Below, in pieces: positions 51,174 to 59,117 of a stretch of DNA of 64,000 bases (position 1 is its first letter; every line of letters begins with the position of its first letter). The translations under genes and the position numbers were made by a program. Source of the stretch: Burkholderiales bacterium (GTDB taxonomy: Bacteria > Pseudomonadota > Gammaproteobacteria > Burkholderiales > Burkholderiaceae_C); the NCBI GenBank assembly GCA_016191525.1, contig JACPOK010000019.1:186001-250000 (forward strand), given 5' to 3'. The notes beneath the pieces were generated by a model. It did no database searches. It worked only from the letters and a program-made list of their open reading frames with translations, and was not told the DNA's origin.

Positions 51174-51932
51174 ATGGCCACGCAGCAAGCGCTTCTCCAT
51201 GCTTTCGACAGCCTGCTCCAGCCCGAGCGCTTCAGGGACTATGGCCCCAACGGGCTGCAGGTGGAGGGCAAGGGCGAGATCGCGCGCATTGTCTCGGGCG
51301 TCACCGCCAGCCGGGCGCTGATCGAAGCGGCCATCGCGGCGCGGGCGGACGCGGTCTTCGTGCACCACGGCCTGTTCTGGCGCGGGCAGGACGGCCGCGT
51401 CACCGGCTGGATGAAGCAGCGGCTGGCGCTGCTGCTGGCGCACGACATCAACCTGTATGCCTATCACCTGCCGCTGGACGCCCACCCCGAACTGGGGAAC
51501 AACGCCCAGCTGGGCCTGAAGCTGGGCCTGCAGGCGACGGCGCGCTTCGGCGAACAGGACCTGGGGTTCCTCGGTGCACCCGCCGACGGCGGCAGCTTCA
51601 GCAGCACCGAGGAGTTGGCTTCCCATCTGGAAAAGCAACTCAATCGGCCTGTAGCCCGCGTCCCTGGTGCACAGGGCGCTATCAAAAAAGTAGCGTGGTG
51701 CACCGGCGGGGCGCAGGGCTACTTCGAGGCCGCGATCGCGGCGGGCGCGGATGCCTTCATCACGGGCGAAATCTCGGAGCCACAGGCCCACTACGCGCGC
51801 GAATGCGGCGTGTCGTTCTTCGCCTGCGGCCACCATGCCAGCGAGCGCTATGGCGCGCCGGCCGTGGCCGGCCACGTCGCGGGCCAGCTGGGTGTGGCGC
51901 ACCAGTTCATCGAGGTCGACAACCCGGCATGA
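51174..51932 (+). CDS. Nif3-like dinuclear metal center protein
   Basis: Member of the conserved Nif3/YbgI family of toroid-forming two-metal proteins whose cellular role is still unclear. The 252-residue product has the metal ligands in AVFVHHGLFWRG, the later FFACGHHASERYG and Glu in TGEISEPQAHYARE. The middle LGAPADGGSF-type region (FLGAPADGGSFSS) is typical. Residues about 154-174 are encoded by repeat copy E, without a break in the frame. ATG at 51174; the stop overlaps pdxA by 4 bases. Confidence 0.93.
   Translation: MATQQALLHAFDSLLQPERFRDYGPNGLQVEGKGEIARIVSGVTASRALIEAAIAARADAVFVHHGLFWRGQDGRVTGWMKQRLALLLAHDINLYAYHLPLDAHPELGNNAQLGLKLGLQATARFGEQDLGFLGAPADGGSFSSTEELASHLEKQLNRPVARVPGAQGAIKKVAWCTGGAQGYFEAAIAAGADAFITGEISEPQAHYARECGVSFFACGHHASERYGAPAVAGHVAGQLGVAHQFIEVDNPA
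51635..51694 (-). repeat. 60-bp palindromic element, copy E (inside the nif3 gene)
   Basis: Minus orientation: GCTAT (51678-51682), loop CAAAAAA, GTAGC (51690-51694; one mismatch to ATAGC), tail to the left containing CGGCCTGTAGCCCGCG. It is read through in frame as part of the Nif3-like protein, around LNRPVARVPGAQGAIKKVAW. Confidence 0.65.
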
Positions 51933-52972
51933 AGGCCATCGCCATCACGCTGGGCGACGCGGCCGGCATCGGGCCGGAAATCATTGCCCGGGCTTTCAGC
52001 GAGGCGCCCGCCGATACCGCGGGCTGCTTCGTGGCGGGCGACCTGGCCTGCATGCGGCGCGCAGCCCAGGCCGCGGCGCGAGGCGGGCTGCCTTTGCCGG
52101 TGGCGTTGATCGGCTCGCCGGCGCAAGCGCTTGAGGCACCCCCGCGCTGCATCCCCCTGCTGCAGGTGGTGCCCGCCGTGGAGCCACCTGCTTACGGCGT
52201 GGTGAGTGCCGCAGCCGGCCGGCTGGCCGCGGATTGCGTCACCTGGGCGGCGCGCGCTGCATTGCACGGCGAGATCGCCGCGCTGGTGACCGCGCCCCTG
52301 CACAAGGAGGCGCTGGCCGCCGCCGGGGTGCCGTTTCCCGGCCACACCGAATTGCTGCAGGCCGAGGCGGCGGCTTTCCTTGGCAAGCCCGTGGCCGAGG
52401 TGCCGGTGCGCATGATGCTGGCCAGCGATGAGCTGCGAACGGTGCTGGTGAGTATCCACATGTCGCTGCGCGAAGCGATCGCGGCGGTGGATTACGCCAA
52501 CGTGCTGCAGACGCTGCGCATCACCCATGAATCGCTGACGGCGCTGCTGGGCCGGGCGCCGCGCATCGGCGTGGCGGGGCTCAATCCGCACGCGGGGGAG
52601 GGCGGCCTGTTCGGGCGCGAGGAGCTGGACATCATCATCCCGGCAGTGCGCGACGCGGCGGCCCAGGGCATCGATGCCCACGGCCCCTACGCGCCGGATA
52701 CCGTCTTCATGCGGGCCCGCGCGACGCCGGCGCGCGCGGGCGAGTTCGACGCGGTGGTGGCGATGTACCACGACCAGGGGCTGATCCCGGTGAAATACCT
52801 GGGCGTGGACAAGGGCGTCAACGTGACGCTGGGCCTGCCGCTGGTGCGCACCAGCCCCGACCACGGCACGGCGTTCGACATCGCCGGCACCGGCCGGGCG
52901 GACGCCTCCAGCCTGGTGCAGGCGATCAGGATGGCGCGCGCGCTGGCCGCGCCGCCCGTCAGCCCTGACTGA
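51929..52972 (+). CDS. pdxA: 4-hydroxythreonine-4-phosphate dehydrogenase PdxA
   Basis: PdxA oxidises 4-phosphohydroxy-L-threonine in pyridoxal phosphate synthesis. The 347-residue product starts KAIAITLGDAAGIGPEII, has metal-ligand His residues in FPGHTELLQ, VSIHMSLREA and MYHDQGLIPVK, and the NAD-region GLPLVRTSPDHGTAFDIAG. The ITLGDAAGIGPE form differs slightly from the classical TPGDPAGIGPE, and pdxA is not next to surA/ksgA here, so a PdxA2-type role is possible though no kinase partner is adjacent. ATG at 51929 overlaps nif3. Confidence 0.88.
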   Translation: MKAIAITLGDAAGIGPEIIARAFSEAPADTAGCFVAGDLACMRRAAQAAARGGLPLPVALIGSPAQALEAPPRCIPLLQVVPAVEPPAYGVVSAAAGRLAADCVTWAARAALHGEIAALVTAPLHKEALAAAGVPFPGHTELLQAEAAAFLGKPVAEVPVRMMLASDELRTVLVSIHMSLREAIAAVDYANVLQTLRITHESLTALLGRAPRIGVAGLNPHAGEGGLFGREELDIIIPAVRDAAAQGIDAHGPYAPDTVFMRARATPARAGEFDAVVAMYHDQGLIPVKYLGVDKGVNVTLGLPLVRTSPDHGTAFDIAGTGRADASSLVQAIRMARALAAPPVSPD

Positions 52973-52980
52973 GGCTGCCG

Positions 52981-53031
52981 CACCACGTTGCCCTTGGCCG
53001 CGAATTCGCGGCATTCCCTGGCCATTCCCAT
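52981..53031 (-). pseudogene. mscL: 5' remnant of mscL (17 codons)
   Basis: Minus-strand reading from ATG at 53031 gives MGMARECREFAAKGNVV, which matches the invariant MscL N-terminus (M-x-M-x-x-EFREFA-x-KGNVV) except for Phe to Cys at position 7. After this the frame continues as unrelated sequence and runs into the end of pdxA 8 bases away, so the channel body is gone. An AGAGG ribosome site is still present upstream of the ATG. As I recall, mscL lies divergent to petA in several Burkholderiales, so this looks like a deletion scar. Confidence 0.7.
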
Positions 53032-53079
53032 CGGCTGCCTCTTGCCTGTTTGTGGTTGCAGTACCGGCCACCGCCAGCG

Positions 53080-53109
53080 TTGAAACTGCTCTCGGGCGTC
53101 AGCTACAAT
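53080..53109 (+). promoter_or_regulatory. sigma-70 promoter of petABC
   Basis: TTGAAA (53080-53085), 18 bases, TACAAT (53104-53109): 5/6 matches each. The petA start is 41 bases after the -10. It is the best-formed promoter in the window by eye. Confidence 0.75.
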
Positions 53110-53149
53110 CGCGGGTTGACCCTAATAAGCGACGTACTTGAGGACCCCC

Positions 53150-53749
53150 ATGAGTGACACCCCAGTCGACACCAGCAAGCGGACGTGGCTGATCGCGTCC
53201 AGTTGTGCAGGTGCAGTGGGCGCCGGATTCACTGCCGTGCCCTTTGTCAGCAGCTTCCAGCCTTCCGAGCGCGCCAAGGCCGCCGGCGCCGCCGTCGAGG
53301 CCGACATCTCGGCCCTGAAGCCCGGCGAGAAGATGACGGTGGAATGGCGCGGCAAGCCCGTGTGGATCGTGCGCCGCACGCCCGAGCAGCTGGCCTCGCT
53401 CAAGAAGGTCGACCCGCTGCTGGCCGACCCGAAGTCGCAGCGCAAGCCCGACGAGCTGACGCCGGCCTATGCCCGCAATGAAGACCGCTCCATCAAGCCC
53501 GAAGTGCTGGTGGTGGTGGGCATCTGCTCGCACCTGGGCTGCTCGCCATCCGACAAGTTCCAGCCGGGCGTGCAGCCTTCGCTGCCCGACGACTGGGCCG
53601 GCGGCTTCCTGTGCCCCTGCCACGGCTCGACCTTCGACATGGCCGGCCGCGTCTACAAGAACAAGCCGGCGCCGGACAACCTGGAAGTGCCGCCGCACAT
53701 GTACCTCTCCGACAACCGGCTGCTGATCGGTGAAGACAAGAAGGCGTGA
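53150..53749 (+). CDS. petA: ubiquinol-cytochrome c reductase iron-sulfur subunit PetA (Rieske)
   Basis: Rieske protein of the bc1 complex, which takes the first electron from ubiquinol. The 199-residue product has an N-terminal membrane helix with a relaxed export signal (TSKRTWLIASS, single KR), then the soluble domain with 2Fe-2S ligands in CSHLGC and CPCHGS. The ATG at 53150 has a nearby GAGGA site. Followed after 2 bases by petB. Confidence 0.96.
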   Translation: MSDTPVDTSKRTWLIASSCAGAVGAGFTAVPFVSSFQPSERAKAAGAAVEADISALKPGEKMTVEWRGKPVWIVRRTPEQLASLKKVDPLLADPKSQRKPDELTPAYARNEDRSIKPEVLVVVGICSHLGCSPSDKFQPGVQPSLPDDWAGGFLCPCHGSTFDMAGRVYKNKPAPDNLEVPPHMYLSDNRLLIGEDKKA

Positions 53750-53751
53750 CC

Positions 53752-55164
53752 ATGGCTGAATTCAAGGAAATCTCCCCCAACGCCTCCGGCGCGGCCAAGC
53801 TCACGAACTGGTTCGAAAACCGGTTTCCCACGGCATTCGCGGGGTACCGCGACCACATGTCCGAGTACTACGCGCCCAAGAACTTCAACTTCTGGTATTT
53901 CTTCGGTTCGCTGGCGATGCTGGTGCTGGTGATCCAGATCGTCACCGGCATCTTCCTGGTGATGCACTACAAGCCGGATGCGGCCAAGGCCTTCGAGTCA
54001 GTCGAGTACATCATGCGCGACGTGCCCTGGGGCTGGCTGGTGCGCTACATGCACTCCACCGGCGCATCGGCGTTCTTCATCGTCGTGTACCTCCATATGT
54101 ACCGCGGCCTGATCTACGGCAGCTACCGCAAGCCGCGCGAACTGGTCTGGGTGTTCGGCTGCGCCATCTTCCTGGTGCTGATGGCCGAGGCCTTCATGGG
54201 CTACCTGCTGCCCTGGGGCCAGATGTCCTACTGGGGCGCCCAGGTGATCGTGAACCTGTTCTCCGCCATTCCCTTCATCGGCCCCGACCTGGCGCTGTTG
54301 ATCCGCGGCGACTACGTGGTGTCGGACGCCACGCTGAACCGTTTCTTCAGCTTCCACGTGATCGCCGTGCCGCTGGTGCTGCTGGGGCTGGTGGCCGCGC
54401 ACATCCTGGCGCTGCACGACGTGGGCTCGAACAATCCGGACGGTGTGGAAATCAAGGGCGCCAAGGCCCTCAAGGACGCGAAGGGCAAGCCGCTGGACGG
54501 CATTCCCTTCCATCCCTACTACACCGTGCACGACATCTTCGGCGTGGCCGTGTTCCTGATGGTGTTCACCGCCATCATCTTCTTCGCGCCCGAGGCCGGC
54601 GGTTATTTCCTGGAGTACAACAACTTCATCCCGGCCGACCCGCTGAAGACGCCGGCGCACATCGCGCCCGTCTGGTACTTCACGCCTTACTACTCGATGC
54701 TGCGCGCCATCACGACCGAGATGATGTACGTGCTGATCGCCTGCGTGCTCGGCGCCGCCGCGTTCGGCGTGCTGAAGTCACGCCTGCCCTCGATCGGCAA
54801 GGCCGCCGTGGCCGTCGCGGCCATCGTTGCCATCGCCCTGATGTGGGGCATCGACCCCAAGTTCTGGGGTGTGGTCACCATGGGCGGCGCCGTGATCATC
54901 CTGTTCTTCCTGCCCTGGCTGGACAACAGCCCGGTCAAGTCGATCCGCTACCGCCCGGGCTGGCACAAGTGGGTGTACGGCGTGTTCGTGGTCGACTTCC
55001 TGGTGCTGGGCTACCTGGGCGTGCAGCCGGTGACCGACATCGGCACGCGCGTGTCGCAGATCGGCACCCTGTTCTATTTTGGTTTCTTCCTGCTGATGCC
55101 GTGGTGGAGCCGCCTGGGCGAATTCAAGCCCGTGCCGGAGCGCATCACCTTTGCTGCGCACTAA
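53752..55164 (+). CDS. petB: ubiquinol-cytochrome c reductase cytochrome b subunit PetB
   Basis: Membrane core of the bc1 complex with two b hemes. The 470-residue protein has about nine helices; heme-ligand His residues are in YMHSTGASAFFIVVYLHMYRG-type helix (HSTGASAFF and YLHMYRG) and RFFSFHVIAVPL with AHILALHD. Quinol-site motifs include the WGAQVIVNLF helix and the PEW-like loop as APVWYFTPYY. ATG at 53752 is preferred to the GTG 6 bases earlier. Confidence 0.96.
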   Translation: MAEFKEISPNASGAAKLTNWFENRFPTAFAGYRDHMSEYYAPKNFNFWYFFGSLAMLVLVIQIVTGIFLVMHYKPDAAKAFESVEYIMRDVPWGWLVRYMHSTGASAFFIVVYLHMYRGLIYGSYRKPRELVWVFGCAIFLVLMAEAFMGYLLPWGQMSYWGAQVIVNLFSAIPFIGPDLALLIRGDYVVSDATLNRFFSFHVIAVPLVLLGLVAAHILALHDVGSNNPDGVEIKGAKALKDAKGKPLDGIPFHPYYTVHDIFGVAVFLMVFTAIIFFAPEAGGYFLEYNNFIPADPLKTPAHIAPVWYFTPYYSMLRAITTEMMYVLIACVLGAAAFGVLKSRLPSIGKAAVAVAAIVAIALMWGIDPKFWGVVTMGGAVIILFFLPWLDNSPVKSIRYRPGWHKWVYGVFVVDFLVLGYLGVQPVTDIGTRVSQIGTLFYFGFFLLMPWWSRLGEFKPVPERITFAAH

Positions 55165-55182
55165 GCCAGGAGACCCGCAAGA

Positions 55183-55941
55183 ATGAAAAAGCTCATCCTC
55201 ACCCTGATCGCCGCGTTCGGCATCGCCTGCGGCGCGCACGCGTCGGGCGACGGCGGCATCGCCTGGGACAAGGCGCCCAGCAAGACCAACGACCTGCCCG
55301 CGCTGCAAAACGGCGCCCGCCTGTTCGTCAACTACTGCCTGAACTGCCACTCCGCCGCCTACATGCGCTACAACCGCCTTCAGGACATCGGCCTGTCGGA
55401 GCAGCAGATCAAGGACAACATGCTGTTCACCACCGACAAGGTGGGCGAGACCATGAAGTCGGCGATCGACCCGAAGCAGGCCAAGGAATGGTTCGGCGCC
55501 AACCCGCCCGACCTGACCATGATCACCCGCTCGCGCTCCGGCCACGGCGGCACCGGCGCGGACTACCTGTACACCTACCTGCGCACCTACTATCGCGACC
55601 CGGCCAAGGCCACCGGCTGGAACAACCTGGTGTTCCCGAACGTCGGCATGCCGCACGCGCTGTGGGAACTGCAGGGCGACCGCGAGCCGCAGTTCGAGAC
55701 CCGTCCCGTGCACGGCCATGAAACCAGGATCTTCACCGGCTGGAAGCAGCTCAGCCCCGGAACCATGACCCCGCTGCAATACGACCAGGCCGTTGGCGAC
55801 CTGGTGGGCTACCTGCAGTGGATGGCCGAGCCGGCGCAGAACACCCGCGTGCGCGTGGGTGCCTGGGTACTGCTGTTCCTGGGCGTGTTCACCGTTTTTG
55901 CATGGCGCCTGAACGCATCGTTCTGGAAAAATATTAAGTAA
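55183..55941 (+). CDS. petC: cytochrome c1 PetC
   Basis: Heme c subunit of the bc1 complex, which passes electrons to soluble cytochromes such as the c4 encoded at 1281. The 252-residue precursor has a Sec signal (cleaved near AHASG), the heme motif CLNCH at about 46-50, an axial-Met candidate in NVGMPHALWE-type region and a C-terminal membrane anchor (about 225-245). Heme attachment would use ResB/CcsB. Followed by a terminator. Confidence 0.95.
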   Translation: MKKLILTLIAAFGIACGAHASGDGGIAWDKAPSKTNDLPALQNGARLFVNYCLNCHSAAYMRYNRLQDIGLSEQQIKDNMLFTTDKVGETMKSAIDPKQAKEWFGANPPDLTMITRSRSGHGGTGADYLYTYLRTYYRDPAKATGWNNLVFPNVGMPHALWELQGDREPQFETRPVHGHETRIFTGWKQLSPGTMTPLQYDQAVGDLVGYLQWMAEPAQNTRVRVGAWVLLFLGVFTVFAWRLNASFWKNIK

Positions 55942-55987
55942 CTGGAAGACCACGCGGTCCGGCGCTGCCGGGCGCGCGTCCTTCGAT

Positions 55988-56019
55988 GAGTGGGCTGCTT
56001 CCAGCATCCCACTCTTTTT
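55988..56019 (+). terminator. rho-independent terminator after petABC
   Basis: GAGTGGG (55988-55994) and CCCACTC (56008-56014) pair perfectly around a 13-base loop, followed by TTTTT. It ends only 20 bases before the sspA ATG, so read-through or an internal promoter is needed for sspA. Confidence 0.85.
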
Positions 56020-56038
56020 GATTTAAGGAGCCTCCATC

Positions 56039-56650
56039 ATGATGGTGCTGTATTCGGGAACCACCTGCCCTTTCTCCCACCGCTGCCGCTTCGTGCTGTT
56101 CGAGAAGGGAATGGATTTCGAGATCCGTGACGTCGACCTGTACAACAAGCCGGAAGACATCAACGTGATGAACCCGTACGGCCAGGTGCCCATCCTGGTC
56201 GAGCGTGACCTCATCCTGTACGAGTCGAACATCATCAACGAGTACATCGACGAGCGTTTCCCGCACCCGCAGCTGATGCCCGGCGACCCGGTGGACCGCG
56301 CCCGCGTGCGCCTGTTCCTGCTGAATTTCGAGAAGGAGCTGTTCGTGCACGTCAGCACGCTCGAATCGCGCGCCGCCAAGAGCAACGAGAAGGCGCTGGA
56401 AAAGGCCCGCTCGCACATCCGCGACCGCCTGACGCAGCTGGCCCCGGTGTTCCTGAAGAACAAATACATGCTGGGCGAGAATTTCTCGATGCTCGACGTG
56501 GCCATCGCACCGCTGCTGTGGCGCCTCGATTACTATGGCATCGAGTTGTCCAAGAATGCGGCGCCGCTGCTGAAGTACGCCGAGCGCATTTTCTCGCGCC
56601 CGGCCTACATCGAAGCGCTCACGCCGTCCGAAAAGGTCATGCGAAAGTAA
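56039..56650 (+). CDS. sspA: stringent starvation protein A SspA
   Basis: SspA is a GST-fold protein without transferase activity that binds RNA polymerase and alters transcription under starvation or acid stress. The 203-residue product has an N-terminal thioredoxin-like domain (SGTTCPFSHRCRFVLFEKG, then VPILVERDLILYESNIINEYID) and a helical C-terminal domain with MLGENFSMLDVAIAPLLWR. The second ATG (56042) is an equally possible start. Strong AAGGAG ribosome site. The pet-ssp order is conserved in betaproteobacteria. Confidence 0.95.
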   Translation: MMVLYSGTTCPFSHRCRFVLFEKGMDFEIRDVDLYNKPEDINVMNPYGQVPILVERDLILYESNIINEYIDERFPHPQLMPGDPVDRARVRLFLLNFEKELFVHVSTLESRAAKSNEKALEKARSHIRDRLTQLAPVFLKNKYMLGENFSMLDVAIAPLLWRLDYYGIELSKNAAPLLKYAERIFSRPAYIEALTPSEKVMRK

Positions 56651-56672
56651 AGGCAGCCCAGGCCCGCGTTTG

Positions 56673-57206
56673 ATGATGAACGCCCTCGAATCGACGTCCA
56701 CGCGCCCCTACCTGATCCGGGCGCTGTACGACTGGTGCACCGACAACGGGCTCACGCCCTATGTCGCCGTGCTGGTGGATGACACCGTGCAGGTGCCGCG
56801 CGAGTACGTCAAGAACGGCGAAATCGTGCTGAATATCAGTTTCGACGCCACCAGTTCGCTCAAGCTGGGCAACGATTTCATCGAGTTCAAGGCCCGCTTC
56901 GCCGGTTCGGCGCGCGAGATCATGGTGCCGGTGAACCGGGTCATCGCCATCTACGCACGGGAAAACGGGCAGGGCATGGCGTTCCCGGTGGCGGTGCCGC
57001 CCGGCGCGGCCGAGGAGCCCGGCAAGCCGTCCCCGTTGTCCAGCGTGCCGGCGGCCGGTTCGGCCTCCGAGGCCGAATTGCGGGTCGTGCAACTGGTGAC
57101 GCCCGACGCCGCCAGCGTGCCGCAGGGCAAGGACAGCCACAAGGATGACGACGAGCCGCCGCGGCCGCCCAGTGGCCCGCGTCCCTCGCTCAAGCGGGTC
57201 AAGTAG
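56673..57206 (+). CDS. sspB: ClpXP protease specificity-enhancing factor SspB
   Basis: SspB delivers ssrA-tagged proteins to ClpXP. The 177-residue product has the SspB fold (STRPYLIRALYDWCTDNGLTPYV, VLNISFDATSSLKLGNDFIEFKARF split over 30-80) and ends in the ClpX-binding tail PSLKRVK. The middle 60 residues are a flexible Pro/Ala/Ser linker. Three candidate starts lie in a row (TTG 56670, ATG 56673, ATG 56676). Confidence 0.94.
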   Translation: MMNALESTSTRPYLIRALYDWCTDNGLTPYVAVLVDDTVQVPREYVKNGEIVLNISFDATSSLKLGNDFIEFKARFAGSAREIMVPVNRVIAIYARENGQGMAFPVAVPPGAAEEPGKPSPLSSVPAAGSASEAELRVVQLVTPDAASVPQGKDSHKDDDEPPRPPSGPRPSLKRVK

Positions 57207-57230
57207 GCACCGCGCCGCGGCTCGCGCCGC

Positions 57231-57236
57231 TAAAAT
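57231..57236 (+). promoter_or_regulatory. possible -10 box of tRNA-Thr
   Basis: TAAAAT lies 10 bases before the tRNA 5' end. A -35 is not evident. Confidence 0.35.
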
Positions 57237-57245
57237 TTCCGTTTC

Positions 57246-57321
57246 GCCGATTTAGCTCAGTTGGTAGAGCAACCGCCTTGTAAGCGGTAGGTCGTCAGTT
57301 CGATTCCGACAATCGGCACCA
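57246..57321 (+). tRNA. tRNA-Thr (anticodon UGU)
   Basis: A 76-base cloverleaf: acceptor GCCGATT pairs with AATCGGC, D-arm GCTC/GAGC, anticodon arm ACCGC/GCGGT with loop CTTGTAA (anticodon TGT), T-arm GTCAG/CCGAC with loop TTCGATT, and an encoded CCA end. There is an A-C mismatch at 52-62 in the T-stem. Confidence 0.97.
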
Positions 57322-57346
57322 TTTTTCCGCCGTTGAAAGCAAGCAC

Positions 57347-57661
57347 ATGAAACCCCTGGTCCTGTTGCCCGCGCTGCTCCTGTGCGGCTGCGCCTGGCTG
57401 GAAAGCGTGGATCTTCCGGCCCGCCCCCGGCTGGCGCTGCCCGAAGCCGAAGTGCAGCAGATCACCCAGCAGGCGCTGGCGCTTCGGGCCCGGGCGGAGC
57501 AGGTCCGGGTTGCCATTGCCGCCGAAGCCGACAGGCACGTGCGGATGCAGCAATACCGGGAATTGCGGGACCTGGACGATGAGCGCCTGCCGCTGGAGCG
57601 GCGGCTGGAAGATGCGGGGCGCCCGTTGCCCAGCGCGGTGACGGCGCCGTCAGGCACCTGA
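57347..57661 (+). CDS. small lipoprotein of unknown function
   Basis: A 104-residue product with a short lipoprotein signal (LLLCGC, Cys15) and a mostly helical mature part containing coiled-coil-like AEVQQITQQALALRARAEQV and YRELRDLDDERLPLERRLED. No family recognised. It starts 25 bases after the tRNA and ends 13 bases before the convergent dciA end. Its codon use is like that of its neighbours. Confidence 0.7.
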   Translation: MKPLVLLPALLLCGCAWLESVDLPARPRLALPEAEVQQITQQALALRARAEQVRVAIAAEADRHVRMQQYRELRDLDDERLPLERRLEDAGRPLPSAVTAPSGT

Positions 57662-57674
57662 AGTTTGCGAGCAG

Positions 57675-57983
57675 TTACTTCTGGCCGGCTTGGACCTTTA
57701 GCCGAATTGAGGTAACCTCCCAACCCCGGTCGCGCAAGCGGGTTTGAAGGGCAGGAAGAACCTGCCGCAGCTTGGCGGCCGCTGCATTGCTGCCCACCAG
57801 CAGGCACCAGCTGGACCCCTCGATGGGTCCGGGCCTGACCGTGGTACGCAATGCCTCGGGGATCAACAATTCAACCGCCTTGAGCCGTTCGCCCGATTCA
57901 CGGGCGAGCTGTGCGAGCTTCGCCAGTGTGGGCGAGTCCTCGGCGGCCTGCTGTAGCGTGACCGGATGCAGGCGTCGGTTCAT
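57675..57983 (-). CDS. dciA: DciA family protein (DUF721)
   Basis: DciA is the ancestral loader of the replicative helicase DnaB in bacteria without DnaC. The 102-residue product has the DUF721 pattern: a helical first half (LAQLARESGERLKAVELLIPEALR), followed by GSSWCLLVGSNAAAAKLRQVLPALQTRLR. It is at the short end of the family. Divergent from the M23 peptidase gene by 21 bases. The dciA-M23-secA arrangement is common in betaproteobacteria. Confidence 0.85.
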   Translation of the reverse strand: MNRRLHPVTLQQAAEDSPTLAKLAQLARESGERLKAVELLIPEALRTTVRPGPIEGSSWCLLVGSNAAAAKLRQVLPALQTRLRDRGWEVTSIRLKVQAGQK

Positions 57984-58004
57984 GGAAGGTGAGAGGGGAC
58001 AACA

Positions 58005-58988
58005 GTGCATTTCATTATCACGGATGCGTGGCTGGCGAAAAGCCGCGCCGTCCACCTGAGCGGCACAAAACTCGTGCTGGTCCTGGTGGCCCTGTCGCTG
58101 ACGCTCATGGTCATGGCGGCCAGCCTCTATCACTGGGTATTCCTCAAGGGCGCCCGCGAAGGCTGGCCCGTCATCGGCACGCTGGTCAGGCTGATGGTCA
58201 AGGACGAATTCGAGCAGCGTGACCGCTTCATGCGCGAGAACCTGGACGCCATGGCGCGCAAGCTCGGGGAAATGCAGGCCAAGATGGTCCAGCTCGAAGC
58301 GCTGGGAGAGCGGGTTTCCGGGCTGGCGGGCGTCAACCCGGCCGAAATCAAGGTCACACCCGGCCGCGGCGGCGCGCTGGTCTCGGGCCGGCCGCTGACC
58401 ATGGAGGAACTGCAGGCCACCCTGGCCGACCTGGACAAACTGGCCGAGCAGCGGACCGACCTGATGACGGTCATGGAGTCGCGGCTGTTCGACCAGAAGA
58501 TCCGGAAAATGATGGTTCCCACCCAGCAGCCGGTGCAGGGGGCGCACCTGGGCTCTTCCTTCGGCTGGCGGATCGATCCTTTCAACGGCCGCTCAGCCCT
58601 GCACACCGGCCTCGATTTCCAGGCGAGCCCGGGGACGGCCATCCTGGCGGCGGCCGGCGGCGTGGTCGTCACACAGGAATTCCACGGCGAGTACGGCAAC
58701 ATGGTCGAGGTCGACCACGGCAATGACCTGATCACCCGGTACGCCCATGCCTCGCGCGTTCTCGTCAAAAAAGGCGACCTGATCAAGCGCGGCCAGAAGG
58801 TCGCCGAAGTGGGCACGACGGGCCGTTCCACCGGCCCGCACCTGCATTTCGAGGTGCTGGTGCAGGGTGTGCCGCAGGATCCGCAGAAATTCCTGGCGGC
58901 CGGCCAGGGCCTGCCGCACACCCGTCTGGCGGCAGCGGCAACGCCCGGTGCAGCCGGCGGGCCCCTTCAAGCGCCCGCCCGCAGGTAA
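58005..58988 (+). CDS. M23 family (LytM-type) metallopeptidase
   Basis: Envelope-anchored peptidoglycan endopeptidase. The 327-residue product has an N-terminal membrane helix (about 25-45), a coiled-coil region (about 75-105 and 130-160) and a LytM domain with zinc ligands H and D in ALHTGLDF and the HxH motif in PHLHFEVL; all are present, so it is probably active. The start is GTG at 58005. The C-terminus ends in an Ala/Pro-rich tail. Confidence 0.93.
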   Translation: MHFIITDAWLAKSRAVHLSGTKLVLVLVALSLTLMVMAASLYHWVFLKGAREGWPVIGTLVRLMVKDEFEQRDRFMRENLDAMARKLGEMQAKMVQLEALGERVSGLAGVNPAEIKVTPGRGGALVSGRPLTMEELQATLADLDKLAEQRTDLMTVMESRLFDQKIRKMMVPTQQPVQGAHLGSSFGWRIDPFNGRSALHTGLDFQASPGTAILAAAGGVVVTQEFHGEYGNMVEVDHGNDLITRYAHASRVLVKKGDLIKRGQKVAEVGTTGRSTGPHLHFEVLVQGVPQDPQKFLAAGQGLPHTRLAAAATPGAAGGPLQAPARR

Positions 58989-58991
58989 AAT
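58986..58991 (+). promoter_or_regulatory. possible -10 box of secA
   Basis: TAAAAT followed by C, with its TAA forming the stop of the M23 gene. It is 126 bases before the secA start, so the secA leader would be long. No good -35. Confidence 0.3.
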
Positions 58992-59117
58992 CAGCGGCTT
59001 TGCCGGGCCCGCCGCTGCTACTTGCATTGGCCGGGGCCGGCCTCATTTCATCCTGAACAACAAAAGGATTGCGCTGCCTTGCGGGCCCCAGTGGGCCGGC
59101 AGGGCGGTATCGCGTTC

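Noticed and set aside
52997..53012. Perfect 16-bp palindrome GCCGCGAATTCGCGGC as a regulatory site for petABC
   Set aside because: It is explained by the surviving mscL codons for R-E-F-A and lies about 70 bases upstream of the petA promoter.
57246..57321. A-C mismatch in the tRNA-Thr T-stem as a sign of a decayed tRNA
   Set aside because: As I recall, the Escherichia coli UGU tRNA-Thr has the same 52-62 mismatch; all other stems pair and CCA is encoded.
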